From NCBI GenBank assembly GCA_015478675.1, contig JADMIH010000071.1:1-18251 (forward strand): a stretch of 18,251 nucleotides of DNA. Direction: 5' to 3'. Positions 7,082-15,918 of this stretch are shown piece after piece. The notes under the pieces are model-generated. The model was not told the DNA's origin, searched no databases, and saw only the letters and a list, made by a program, of their open reading frames with translations. A program made the translations under genes and the position numbers. Position 1 is the stretch's first letter; each line of letters starts with the position of its first letter. Origin of the DNA: Chloroflexota bacterium. Its GTDB lineage: Bacteria; Chloroflexota; Chloroflexia; QHBQ01; JADMIH01.

Positions 7082-7143
7082 GGCCAGTTGGCACCCAGCC
7101 TGGGAGTAACAGTGTAAGTTAGCGTGTCAGAGGGGGAAACCGG

Positions 7144-8166
7144 ATGCAAGCTCAGAATCAAATTATCGAAGTGGAGGCAAACCCAACTGGGCAGCTGCTG
7201 CCTCTCCCGAGGGTCGCGCCGGTGGGCAAGCGAAGGCGAGCCTTCATGCGCAATCTCCTGCGCAACCCCAAGGCCGTGGTCGGAGCTTCCATAGTAATCT
7301 TCTTTGTCCTGGTAGCAATCTTCGCCCCGCTGATAGCCCCGGGAGACCCGAGCAACTTCGTCGCCCGCCCGAATCAACCCCCTTCCGCCGCCCATATATT
7401 CGGGACCGAGGGGCAGGGTAAGGACGTATTTGCTCAGACCGTGTGGGGGGCTCGCATCTCGCTGGAGATCGGCTTTGCCACAGGCCTCCTAACAACGATA
7501 GTCGGTATCTTGATCGGCATGACCGCGGGCTATTTCCGGGGCAAGATAGACGATTTTCTGTCGCTGCTGATGAACCTATTCCTGGTGATCCCAGGTCTAC
7601 CGCTGCTGGTGGTAATCGCCGCCTACCTGCGCCCTGGCACGGGCACGATTGTCCTTGCACTAGCCTTTACAGGGTGGGCCTGGCCAGCGCGCGTTTTGCG
7701 CGCCCAGACCCTCTCGCTACGAGAAAAAGATTTCGTTTCCGCCTCGATAGTCAGCGGCGAAGGCAACGCACGCATCATCTTCAGAGAGATTTTGCCCAAC
7801 ATGGCCTCGATCATCGTGGGCAGCATGTTCGGCTCGGTAACTTACGCGATTGGCGCCGAAGCGGCCTTGAGCCTGGTGGGGCTGACCAACGTCAGCAATA
7901 TCACCTGGGGTACCAATTTGTACTGGGCGCAAAACAACGCCGCTCTGCTGGTCGGCGCCTGGTGGACCTTTATCCCGTCGGGCCTCTGCATAGCGCTCGT
8001 CGCTTTCGGGCTGACGATGGTCAACTACGGCATGGATGAAATCACGAACCCACGCCTTCGCGCTGAAAAGGAACTGAAGAATGTCCTCAAAGACCGCACC
8101 CTCCGCACCTTCCGTAACCTTCGAGCAACCCCAGTCCTCCGGCGCACGCACGATGCCCAGCAGTAG
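7144..8166 (+). CDS. ABC transporter permease, DppC/OppC family
   Basis: A 340-residue membrane subunit. A cytoplasmic N-terminus of about 45 residues contains the typical [12 protein letters not shown] entry into helix one, followed by [11 protein letters not shown] (86-96), a DppC hallmark. The EAA loop at about 196-219 is divergent, with Ser/Gly/Glu substitutions around [10 protein letters not shown], but ends in the expected ILPN. DppC proteins usually stop soon after a DPRLR-like motif; this one reaches NPRLR and then runs on for about 35 charged residues. The last 86 bases of the gene overlap the next one. AGGGGG before the ATG supports the start at 7144. Partner of the preceding permease. 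Confidence 0.94.
   Translation: MQAQNQIIEVEANPTGQLLPLPRVAPVGKRRRAFMRNLLRNPKAVVGASIVIFFVLVAIFAPLIAPGDPSNFVARPNQPPSAAHIFGTEGQGKDVFAQTVWGARISLEIGFATGLLTTIVGILIGMTAGYFRGKIDDFLSLLMNLFLVIPGLPLLVVIAAYLRPGTGTIVLALAFTGWAWPARVLRAQTLSLREKDFVSASIVSGEGNARIIFREILPNMASIIVGSMFGSVTYAIGAEAALSLVGLTNVSNITWGTNLYWAQNNAALLVGAWWTFIPSGLCIALVAFGLTMVNYGMDEITNPRLRAEKELKNVLKDRTLRTFRNLRATPVLRRTHDAQQ
8067..8072 (+). promoter_or_regulatory. ribosome-binding site inside the permease gene that sets the ATPase start
   Basis: AAAGGA at 8067-8072 lies eight bases before the ATG at 8081, within the coding sequence of the upstream permease. The alternative in-frame ATG at 8153 has no recognisable ribosome-binding site. This favours the early start and therefore a real 86-base overlap. 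Confidence 0.55.
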
Positions 8167-9151
8167 CTCGCTTTTGCTCGATGTACGCGACCTATATGTA
8201 GAATACGAGACGGAGCGGGGGCCAGTGCGTGCGGTCGATGGCGTGTCGTTCTCAATCGCTGCGGGAGAGGTCTTTGGCCTGGCAGGGGAGTCGGGTAGCG
8301 GCAAGTCTACGATAGCCCACGCGATTATGCGCCTCCTGCACCCACCTGCGCTCATTACTGGAGGCAACATCATCTTCAACGGCGAGGACGTGCTGGAAAT
8401 GAGCCAGGAAAGGCTTGAAGCCTTCCGCTGGAGCGACGTCTCTATGGTCTTCCAGAGCGCCATGAACTCCCTGAACCCCGTGATGAAGATTAGCGACCAG
8501 ATAGCTGACGTGCTCGTAAGGCACAATAAAATGTCAAGACAGCAGGGCAGGGACCGCGCCGCCGAACTCTTCGATATAGTCGGCATTGACCGCGAGCGGC
8601 TCGACTCATACCCGCACCAACTTTCCGGGGGTATGCGCCAGCGGGCAGTAATAGCTATCGCCCTCGCGCTCGACCCACCTCTGATGATCATGGACGAGCC
8701 AACTACGGCCCTCGATGTGGTAGTGCAGAAAGACATCATGCAGCAGATCGAGGAGCTAAAGGAGAAGATGGGCTTCTCGATCCTCTTCATCACGCACGAC
8801 TTATCGCTGATGGTGGAGTTTTCGACACGTATCGCGATCATGTACGCCGGCGAAATCGTAGAGCTTGCACCGGCGCACCAGCTATTTGATGATCCGCTAC
8901 ACCCCTATACACGGGGTTTGATGAACTCGTTCCCCTCGCTGAGCGGCCCAAAGCGCAGGCTGGCCGGCATACCTGGCGCGCCGCCGGACATGGTCATGCC
9001 ACCCTCCGGCTGCCGCTTCCACCCGCGCTGCGAAAGTTGCCAGCCTATGCACACAAGGGTGGTGCCAAAGCTACAGCAGGTCAAGAAAGACCACTGGGTG
9101 GCCTGCCACCTTTACACCGCCGACCCTGACGCCCAATGGAGACGCTCATGA
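8081..9151 (+). CDS. ABC transporter ATP-binding protein, DppD/OppD family
   Basis: A 356-residue cytoplasmic ATPase. The first 30 residues are a Ser/Thr/Pro-rich extension encoded in the overlap with the permease. The nucleotide-binding domain has Walker [10 protein letters not shown] (69-77), Q-loop Q125, signature LSGGMRQR (181-188), Walker B LMIMDEP (201-207) and the switch histidine H239. The C-terminal oligopeptide/dipeptide extension follows (HPYTRGLM, 274-281). It normally carries four cysteines spaced C-x5-C-x6-C and a distal C. Here C311, C317 and C342 are present, but the third position is H324, with an extra C320 nearby. If the start were 8153 the protein would have 332 residues. 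It powers uptake together with the next ATPase. Confidence 0.94.
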   Translation: MSSKTAPSAPSVTFEQPQSSGARTMPSSSSLLLDVRDLYVEYETERGPVRAVDGVSFSIAAGEVFGLAGESGSGKSTIAHAIMRLLHPPALITGGNIIFNGEDVLEMSQERLEAFRWSDVSMVFQSAMNSLNPVMKISDQIADVLVRHNKMSRQQGRDRAAELFDIVGIDRERLDSYPHQLSGGMRQRAVIAIALALDPPLMIMDEPTTALDVVVQKDIMQQIEELKEKMGFSILFITHDLSLMVEFSTRIAIMYAGEIVELAPAHQLFDDPLHPYTRGLMNSFPSLSGPKRRLAGIPGAPPDMVMPPSGCRFHPRCESCQPMHTRVVPKLQQVKKDHWVACHLYTADPDAQWRRS

Positions 9152-10212
9152 CCAACACTACGGGCAATCACACAGGCCGCGCCGCGCAAACAGCGCCTAC
9201 AACAGTTACAACAAGCCGTGATGAAGAGGTAGTGCTCGACGCTCTCCACCTGACCAAGCGCTTTCCGGTCGGCAACGCTTTGCGGCCAAAACATGTGCAC
9301 GCCCTCAACGATGTATCGCTCACTATCAGGCGCGGTAAAGTTATCGCCCTGGTCGGTGAGTCCGGTAGCGGCAAATCTACAGCGGCTCGCCTGATCGCCA
9401 GGTTGATGCCCCCGAGCAAGGGTGAGATAATCTTTAAAGGTAAGGATGTGCTCAAGAGCGAACCTTTCAGGGCCTCCCTCTCTTATCGTAACAGCGTGCA
9501 AATGATCTTTCAAGACCCTTTCGGCTCCCTCAACCCGGTCCACACTATCGGCTACCATATCGAGCGCCCGCTCGTTATTCACAAGATAGCGAAAGGCCGC
9601 GCAGTAATGGACAGGGTACACGAGCTACTGGCGACAGTAGGCCTCAACCCCCCCGTGGAGATGGCAAAGAAGTTCCCGCATCAAATATCGGGCGGGCAGC
9701 GCCAGCGCGTAGCTATCGCCCGCGCCCTCGCCGTCAACCCCCAGGTGATACTGGCCGACGAGCCGATTTCTATGCTCGATGTATCTATTCGCATGGGCAT
9801 ACTCAACCTGATGGAGCGCCTCAAGGAAGAGCACGGTATAGGTTATCTGTACATCACGCACGACATCGCCTCGGCCCGCTATATCGGCGACCAGACGAGA
9901 GTAATGTATGCAGGCTACGTGGTGGAAGGCTCTGAGAGCGACGAGTTGATACAGCACCCTGCGCACCCCTATACCAGGCTGTTGCTATCGGCAGTGCCCG
10001 ACCCACATTCGGGCCTCGCTGCCCGGCAGGTCGAAGCGCGGGGCGAAGTTCCGTCGCTGATAGACCCGCCGCCGGGTTGCCCCTTCGCAGCGCGTTGTCC
10101 ATATGTGATGGACATTTGCCGCAAGGTAATGCCGGGCGCCGAGGCGGTCGGCCCCGATCACTGGGTCCGCTGCCACCTTTACGGTGCCGGGCAGGACCCA
10201 GCGCCTCAGTAA
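9148..10212 (+). CDS. ABC transporter ATP-binding protein, DppF/OppF family
   Basis: A 354-residue ATPase, second of the pair. Walker [10 protein letters not shown] (70-78), signature ISGGQRQR (180-187), Walker B VILADEP (200-206) and the switch histidine H238 are all intact. The C-terminal extension has HPYTRLLLS and a complete cysteine set, C311, C317, C324 and C342. The ATG at 9148 overlaps the TGA of the previous gene (ATGA, 9148-9151) and has GGAG (9138-9141) six bases upstream, the classic arrangement for translational coupling. A start at 9136 would add four residues. It should form a heterodimer with the preceding ATPase. No large gap separates it from the glycosidase genes, so one transcript is likely. 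Confidence 0.95.
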   Translation: MTNTTGNHTGRAAQTAPTTVTTSRDEEVVLDALHLTKRFPVGNALRPKHVHALNDVSLTIRRGKVIALVGESGSGKSTAARLIARLMPPSKGEIIFKGKDVLKSEPFRASLSYRNSVQMIFQDPFGSLNPVHTIGYHIERPLVIHKIAKGRAVMDRVHELLATVGLNPPVEMAKKFPHQISGGQRQRVAIARALAVNPQVILADEPISMLDVSIRMGILNLMERLKEEHGIGYLYITHDIASARYIGDQTRVMYAGYVVEGSESDELIQHPAHPYTRLLLSAVPDPHSGLAARQVEARGEVPSLIDPPPGCPFAARCPYVMDICRKVMPGAEAVGPDHWVRCHLYGAGQDPAPQ

Positions 10213-10256
10213 TCTCCAACCTTTTATCTTTTCTTTACAAGGAAGAGTACAAATCG

Positions 10257-11639
10257 ATGAATGACATGAAATTACCAAGCTCCTTCCTGTGGGGCACTGC
10301 GACTTCCTCCTATCAAATAGAAGGAGCAGTCCACGAGGAGGGGAGAGGCGAGTCGATCTGGGACCGCTTCTCACATACGCCCGGCAAGATCCAGGATGGC
10401 AGTAACGGCGACATAGCATGTGACCACTACCACCGCTGGCGGCAGGATGTCGCGTTGATGAAAGAGTTGGGTCTGCAAGCCTATCGCTTTTCCATCGCCT
10501 GGCCGCGCATCTTACCAGATGGGCACGGGCAGCAGTTGAACCAGGCTGGAGTTGACTTCTACAGCCGCCTCGTTGACGAGCTGCTGGCTGCGGGCATCAC
10601 CCCTTTCCCTACCCTTTACCACTGGGACCTGCCCCAGCCGCTGCAAGATAGAGGCGGGTGGCCCGCTCGTGCTACCGCCCAAGCTTTCGTTGACTACGCC
10701 GATGCGATCAGCCGAGCGCTAGGAGACCGGGTCCACAACTGGATTACTCACAACGAGCCATGGTGTGCTAGCATGCTCGGCCACCAGATAGGAGAGCATG
10801 CGCCCGGCTGGCACGACTGGCCCGCCGCTCTCGGCGCCGCTCATCATCTGCTCCTCTCTCACGGCTGGGCAGTGCCGGTGATACGCCGTAACAGCCCTGG
10901 GGCCGAGGTCGGCATTACCCTCAATTTGCTCCCCGTCACTCCCGCTACTGACCGCCCGGAGGATATAGAGGCGGCCAGGCGCTTTGACGGATATTTCAAC
11001 AGGTGGTTCGTAGACCCTCTCTTCAAAGGCTCTTACCCCCCTGATATGGTAGTTGATTACATAGCTGAAGGCCACCTGCCCGCTTCCGGGCCGGAGTTCG
11101 TACAGAGTGGAGATATGGCAGCTATATCGGTGCCCACAGACTTCCTCGGCGTCAACTACTACAGCAGGGCAGTGGTTTCTGCATCCGGCGAGCCCACAAT
11201 TGCGGCGGAGACGTTGCTGGGCACTACAGATGTTGAGCGAACGGAGATGGGTTGGGAAGTCTACCCGCAAGGTCTCTATGAGCTGCTAACAAGCCTGCAC
11301 GCCGACTACAACCCTGGCAAGCTCTACATCACAGAGAATGGGGCCAGCTACTCGGATGGGCCAGGTGAGGATGGCAAGGTACATGACGAGAGGCGCTTGC
11401 GTTACCTGCGCGACCACTTCACTGCCGCGCAGAGAGCAATAGAGAGTGGGGTGCCTCTCGCGGGCTACTTTGTCTGGTCGCTCTTGGACAACTTTGAGTG
11501 GGCCAAAGGGTACAAGCAGCGTTTCGGGCTCGTCTGGGTGGACTACGAGACGCAGCAGCGCATACCGAAAGATAGCGCTCTCTGGTACAAGCAGGTGATC
11601 GCCGCTCATAAGGCAAGCCTCGATACAGGAGAGAGATAA
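10257..11639 (+). CDS. GH1 beta-glycosidase (probable beta-glucosidase)
   Basis: A 460-residue single-domain family-1 glycosidase of standard length, with no signal peptide and therefore cytoplasmic. The N-terminus carries WGTATSSYQIEG (12-23), whose Q20 contacts the glycone. The acid/base is E167 in THNEPW and the nucleophile E360 in YITENG. The late DNFEWAKGYKQRFGL block is also present. It would hydrolyse beta-glucosides or cello-/gluco-oligosaccharides; GH1 enzymes are often promiscuous towards beta-galactosides, fucosides and mannosides. The ATG at 10257 has AAGGAAG (10239-10245) upstream. The much longer upstream frame is rejected because it runs through the ATPase gene. A short AT-rich spacer of 44 bases follows the transporter genes. 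Confidence 0.96.
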   Translation: MNDMKLPSSFLWGTATSSYQIEGAVHEEGRGESIWDRFSHTPGKIQDGSNGDIACDHYHRWRQDVALMKELGLQAYRFSIAWPRILPDGHGQQLNQAGVDFYSRLVDELLAAGITPFPTLYHWDLPQPLQDRGGWPARATAQAFVDYADAISRALGDRVHNWITHNEPWCASMLGHQIGEHAPGWHDWPAALGAAHHLLLSHGWAVPVIRRNSPGAEVGITLNLLPVTPATDRPEDIEAARRFDGYFNRWFVDPLFKGSYPPDMVVDYIAEGHLPASGPEFVQSGDMAAISVPTDFLGVNYYSRAVVSASGEPTIAAETLLGTTDVERTEMGWEVYPQGLYELLTSLHADYNPGKLYITENGASYSDGPGEDGKVHDERRLRYLRDHFTAAQRAIESGVPLAGYFVWSLLDNFEWAKGYKQRFGLVWVDYETQQRIPKDSALWYKQVIAAHKASLDTGER

Positions 11640-11753
11640 GCTGGGTGCTAGCAGACTGCGAAGCGAGGGGGCTACCTTTGTCCGGCAGCAAGGGTGCAAG
11701 CTAGAGAGCACAGCCTGAGCGAGATGAACCAACCGGCACAGAGGTTAAGCGAT

Positions 11754-14255
11754 ATGCTATCTGCGGTCAGGCAGAGCCTTGACGGTGAGTGGGAGTTCCG
11801 CCAGGCCAGTAGTGAAGAATGGCTGCCCGGCACCGTGCCAGGCGGCGTGCACACTGATCTCTTGCGCCTGGGCCGGATAGCGGACCCGTTCGTCGGCGAC
11901 GAAGAGGCGCGGGCGCAGTGGGTCGCCAAAGAGGATTGGGAGTACAGGCGCGCCTTTACCCCGGATCGCGACCTGCTCGCCATGCCCCTTGTTTTCCTCG
12001 TCTGCGATGGATTAGACACCCTGGCCGAGGTACTACTCAACGGGCGACGCTTGGGGCGGGCGGAGAATATGTTTCGCGAGTATCGCTGGGACATTCGGAG
12101 GGCGCTGCGCCCAGGGGAGAACGAGCTTCGCATACTCTTTCGCTCGCCTACACAGTACGCTGCTGAGCATAATAAAGTGCGCTCCATGCCCGATGTGAAC
12201 AATCCCCTCCCCGGCGCGCCGTATCTGCGCAAAGCTCCGAGCCACTTCGGCTGGGACTGGGGGCCGCAGCTTCCCGCCGTTGGCCTCTGGCGCACTATTC
12301 GCCTGGAAGGGTACAGCACTGCCCGGCTGGACGACGTGGCGCTGCACCAGGAGCACAGCAACGGTAGAGTGACACTGAGCACGACTGCTACAGCCGAGAT
12401 AGCTGTTGCCAAGATAACCGTTGGCGCGGCGAACGAGTGCACGCCGCTTCCGCCCTTGCACCTGAGCCTGAGCCTGATCTCCCCTGACGGCAGGGCGCAG
12501 TCAACAGGGGCACTGCTGGAAGGGGACCGCCAAAGGGTGAGCCTGACGGTGGACGAGCCACAGCTGTGGTGGCCGAACGACTATGGCGCGCAGCCGCTGT
12601 ACCAGGTCGCTATCACGCTGGCAAGTGGGGAGACAGTCCTCGACGAGCGGAGATTCCAGGTGGGCCTGCGCACGGTCGAATTGCGCCAGGAGCCGGACGA
12701 ATGGGGCCGCTCTTTCACCTTCGTCGTCAACGGGGTGCCGGTCTTTGCCAAAGGCTCGAACTGGATACCCGCCGACACTTTCCCAACGCGGGTAACGCAC
12801 AAACAGCTCGACCATCTGCTAGCTTCGGCGACCGTTGCTCATCACAATATGATCCGTGCCTGGGGCGGCGGGTATTACGAAGATGATTATTTCTACGAGT
12901 TGTGTGATCGGTATGGCCTCCTGGTCTGGCAGGACTTCATCTTTGCCTGCGCTGGCTACCCTCTCGACGATGAGGAGTTTATCGAGAACGTAAGGAGTGA
13001 AGTCCTGTACAATGTTCGACGGTTGCGCCACCATGCCTCTCTCGCCATTTGGTGCGGCAACAACGAGATTGACACAGCGTGGGCCGATTGGGGCTGGAAT
13101 ACACCCGAACACGCGGACCTCATCAAGGCCTACCGGCGATTCTTTTACGAGCGCCTTCCAGAGTGGGTGCAGACCGAAGACCCGGACCGCCCCTACTGGC
13201 CCAGTTCGCCCTCCTCAGGCGCACCACTCCACGACCCCAACGGGGTTACGGCGGGCGACGTTCACCAGTGGGCCGTGTGGCATGCGAACAAAGCATTCAG
13301 CAACTACCGAGAGACCCCAGCCCGCTTTGTGAGCGAGTTTGGATTCGAGTCGCTGCCGAACCTCTCAACTATCGGGGCTTTCGCCGAGCCACCTGACTGG
13401 AATATAACTTCGTACGTCATGGAGTACCACCAGCGCAGCCCTCTAGGAAATGAGAAAATCGTCCTCTATTTGCTGAACAACTTCCGCCTACCCAAAGATT
13501 TTCCGAGCCTGATATATCTCAGCCAGTTGCTACAAGCTGAGGCCATGCGCTCCGGCGTAGAGCACTGGCGGCGGCACCCAGCGTGCAGCGGCGCGCTCTA
13601 CTGGCAGCTAAACGATTGCTGGCCCGCGGTGTCGTGGTCTAGCATAGACTACTATGGCCGTTGGAAAGCTATGCACTACAGCAGCCGCCGCTTCTTCTCA
13701 CCGCTTCTCCTCTCCATCGAAGATAACGACACTGCTATGACTCTCTTTGTCACCAACGAGCGGCTGGAACCCTGGGCGGGCGAAGTCCATTGGTCCCTGG
13801 AAACGTTGAGTGGTGAGCGGCTCGATAGCGGGCAGGAGATGGTAAGCGCCGGTCCATTTTCCACCGCACACATAGCATCTCTGGACTTCAGAAGGCGCGT
13901 AACAGGAGAAAACCGTCGCGGGGTGATAGTGGTCTGCGAGCTGTGGCGGGAAGGTGAACAAATACAGCGCACCGTCGCCGCCTTCGCGCCGACCAAGCAC
14001 ATCAACCTGGGAGACCCCCATCTCGCCGTAGAGTTGACCCAGCGCGGTGAGGAGCTAGAAATCGAGTTGTGGGCAGGCTCGTTTGCCCGTTTCGTTGAAT
14101 TGGCGTTGGATGGCGCCGATGTAATCTTCAGCGATAATTACTTCGACTTACCTGCAGGGCGCACAGCCCACATTTCCTGCCCCCTACCGGAAGGCTGGAC
14201 GCTCACCCAGGCCAGGGGCGCTCTGAGGCTGCGCTCGGTCTTTGGTAGCTACTAA
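11754..14255 (+). CDS. GH2 beta-mannosidase, cytoplasmic
   Basis: An 833-residue family-2 enzyme of the MANBA type, which removes terminal beta-mannose from manno-oligosaccharides or Man-beta-1,4-GlcNAc. A jelly-roll domain (LDGEWEF near the start, FGWDWGP) and Ig-like sandwich precede the TIM barrel, which contains FAKGSNWIPADTFPTR, IRAWGGGYYE and WQDFIFACAGYP, typical of beta-mannosidases rather than beta-galactosidases. The acid/base is E438 in WCGNNE and the nucleophile E528 in SEFGFES. No signal peptide. The start is uncertain: the ATG at 11754 has AGAGG nine bases upstream. In-frame starts at 11724 (ATG, 843 residues) and 11694 (GTG, 853 residues) lack a well-placed ribosome-binding site. 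It lies 114 bases after the GH1 gene and 65 before the GH3 gene. Confidence 0.94.
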   Translation: MLSAVRQSLDGEWEFRQASSEEWLPGTVPGGVHTDLLRLGRIADPFVGDEEARAQWVAKEDWEYRRAFTPDRDLLAMPLVFLVCDGLDTLAEVLLNGRRLGRAENMFREYRWDIRRALRPGENELRILFRSPTQYAAEHNKVRSMPDVNNPLPGAPYLRKAPSHFGWDWGPQLPAVGLWRTIRLEGYSTARLDDVALHQEHSNGRVTLSTTATAEIAVAKITVGAANECTPLPPLHLSLSLISPDGRAQSTGALLEGDRQRVSLTVDEPQLWWPNDYGAQPLYQVAITLASGETVLDERRFQVGLRTVELRQEPDEWGRSFTFVVNGVPVFAKGSNWIPADTFPTRVTHKQLDHLLASATVAHHNMIRAWGGGYYEDDYFYELCDRYGLLVWQDFIFACAGYPLDDEEFIENVRSEVLYNVRRLRHHASLAIWCGNNEIDTAWADWGWNTPEHADLIKAYRRFFYERLPEWVQTEDPDRPYWPSSPSSGAPLHDPNGVTAGDVHQWAVWHANKAFSNYRETPARFVSEFGFESLPNLSTIGAFAEPPDWNITSYVMEYHQRSPLGNEKIVLYLLNNFRLPKDFPSLIYLSQLLQAEAMRSGVEHWRRHPACSGALYWQLNDCWPAVSWSSIDYYGRWKAMHYSSRRFFSPLLLSIEDNDTAMTLFVTNERLEPWAGEVHWSLETLSGERLDSGQEMVSAGPFSTAHIASLDFRRRVTGENRRGVIVVCELWREGEQIQRTVAAFAPTKHINLGDPHLAVELTQRGEELEIELWAGSFARFVELALDGADVIFSDNYFDLPAGRTAHISCPLPEGWTLTQARGALRLRSVFGSY

Positions 14256-14320
14256 AATCTAAGGTCACTAACGTCACCAGCACAGAAATGGGTGCACGTT
14301 ATCTGAGTGAGGTTGCGATT

Positions 14321-15916
14321 ATGGCAGGTACTCATACCACGATAACTATCCAAGAGGCGGTTGGGCAGATGATGCTGGCGGCGTTTGAGGGGCAGGAGAT
14401 GCCCCTTGAGGTTGAGGCGCTCCTGGGGCGGATACCGCTCGGCGGAGTGACGCTCTTCCGGCACACGAACGTGGGCAGTCCTGCCCAGGTACGCGAATTG
14501 ACCACAGCCTTGCAGAAAGCCGCAGCGCAGTCGGGGCAATCCCCGCTCCTGATCGGAGCAGACCAGGAGGGGGGCACGCTCGTGGCGATGGCAGGCACCA
14601 CTCCTTTTCCGGGCAATATGGCGCTCGGAGCGACGCGCTCGGAGGACCTTGCCCGCAGGGTAGGCAGAGCTATGGGCGTCGAGCTTGCCGCCATGGGCAT
14701 AAACGTCAACTATGCACCCGTCTGTGATGTCAATGTCAACTCACGAAACCCCGTGATTGGCCCGCGATCTTTCGGGGAGAACCCGGCGCTGGTAGCTAAA
14801 CTGGCAGCGGCTTTGGTGGAGGGGTTGCAGGAGGAGGGGGTCGCAGCTACCGCCAAGCACTTCCCCGGTCACGGTGACACATCTGGCGATTCGCACCACG
14901 CCCTGCCGGTGTTGCCCTTCAACAAGGCACGACTACGCAGCGTGGAACTGCCCCCTTTCGCAGCCGCGATAGATGCGGGTGTGCGGCTGGTAATGACAGC
15001 GCACATCGCGCTGCCAGCCCTCAATGATGGGCTGCCTGTGCCCTCTACCTTGAGCAGACCCGTCCTGCATGGCCTGCTCAGGCATGACCTCGGCTTTAAA
15101 GGCGTGATCGTTACCGACGCCCTCAACATGGGTGCGATCTCGCAAGGGCAGGGGCTTCTGGTGGATGCGATTGCCGCGTGCCATGCCGGTGCCGACCTGT
15201 TGATGCTGGCCGATAGCGGTTCTATACTGGAGAGCGTATACGCAGCGGTGCTACAAGCAGCACAGCGCGGCCTGCTAGCCCACGACGAGCTAATCTCGGC
15301 GGCCAACCGCATAGTGGAGCTAAAGGAGTGGATAGGCAGCAAGAGCGCGGAGCAGCCTGGCCTGGAAAGAGTGGCCTGCGAGGAGCACCAGGCGCTCGCA
15401 TATAGAGTGGCGGCTGATGCAACTACGCTGGTGAGGGACCGAGACTGTTGTTTGCCGCTTCGCCTCTCCCAGCAGGAGAGGCTGCTTACTATCGTCCCAC
15501 GCCCACGAAACCTCACCCCAGCGGACACTTCCGCCTACGATAAGCCTGCGCTGGGTGGTGCGCTCCGCCGCTACCACGAGCACGTTGATGAGATAACGGT
15601 GCCATTCGACCCCTCAGTAGAGGAGATCGCGGCCGCGGTAGCGCACTCGAAGGAGTATGACCTCGTGGTCGTGGGTACCATCAACGCAACCGAGCACCGG
15701 GGCCAGGCGGAAATCGTCCGCGAGCTGGTCAGCGCGGGGGTGCGCGTCATCGCGGTCGCGCTCAGGCTGCCGTATGACTTGCAGGTGTACCCCGAAGCGC
15801 CTGTATATGTGTGTACGTACAGCCTACAGCCGGCATCCCTGGACGCTCTGGCCGGTGCGTTATGGGGGCAGTTCCCTTTTCGTGGGCAGTTGCCGGTCAC
15901 GGTAGTGGGCGCCTAG
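14321..15916 (+). CDS. nagZ: GH3 beta-N-acetylglucosaminidase, NagZ type, two-domain
   Basis: A 531-residue cytoplasmic enzyme. The catalytic barrel (about 1-340) has IGADQEGG (78-85) and KHFPGHG (179-185). A flexible loop carries the Asp-His dyad D190/H192 that serves as acid/base in NagZ enzymes. The nucleophile is D266 in TDALNM. A second Rossmann-like domain (about 365-531) is present, as in Gram-positive and Thermotoga homologues but not in the ~340-residue E. coli NagZ. It should release GlcNAc from chitobiose, N-glycan core fragments or muropeptides. Some GH3 enzymes with this dyad are reported to act as phosphorylases. ATG 14321 has TGAGG eight bases upstream; ATG 14288 has none. The NagA gene begins three bases after its stop codon. 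Confidence 0.92.
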   Translation: MAGTHTTITIQEAVGQMMLAAFEGQEMPLEVEALLGRIPLGGVTLFRHTNVGSPAQVRELTTALQKAAAQSGQSPLLIGADQEGGTLVAMAGTTPFPGNMALGATRSEDLARRVGRAMGVELAAMGINVNYAPVCDVNVNSRNPVIGPRSFGENPALVAKLAAALVEGLQEEGVAATAKHFPGHGDTSGDSHHALPVLPFNKARLRSVELPPFAAAIDAGVRLVMTAHIALPALNDGLPVPSTLSRPVLHGLLRHDLGFKGVIVTDALNMGAISQGQGLLVDAIAACHAGADLLMLADSGSILESVYAAVLQAAQRGLLAHDELISAANRIVELKEWIGSKSAEQPGLERVACEEHQALAYRVAADATTLVRDRDCCLPLRLSQQERLLTIVPRPRNLTPADTSAYDKPALGGALRRYHEHVDEITVPFDPSVEEIAAAVAHSKEYDLVVVGTINATEHRGQAEIVRELVSAGVRVIAVALRLPYDLQVYPEAPVYVCTYSLQPASLDALAGALWGQFPFRGQLPVTVVGA

Positions 15917-15918
15917 AC

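Noticed and set aside
7717..8841. Long minus-strand open frame of 374 codons across permease and ATPase genes
   Set aside because: Antisense shadow of two genes with unmistakable ABC-transporter motifs; its translation is low-complexity Ser/Arg-rich and resembles no family.
11672..12442. Minus-strand open frame of 256 codons opposite the beta-mannosidase start
   Set aside because: Shadow frame in high-GC DNA; the plus-strand frame has full GH2 motifs.
14321..15916. GH3 broad beta-glucosidase
   Set aside because: The KHFPGHG and D-S-H motifs and the TDALNM nucleophile context are those of the NagZ group; the fibronectin-like C-terminal domain of beta-glucosidases is absent.
15811..15918. Extended NagA start inside the GH3 gene
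   Set aside because: The added residues match nothing in the family, and the known NagA residue positions fit a start at 15919.
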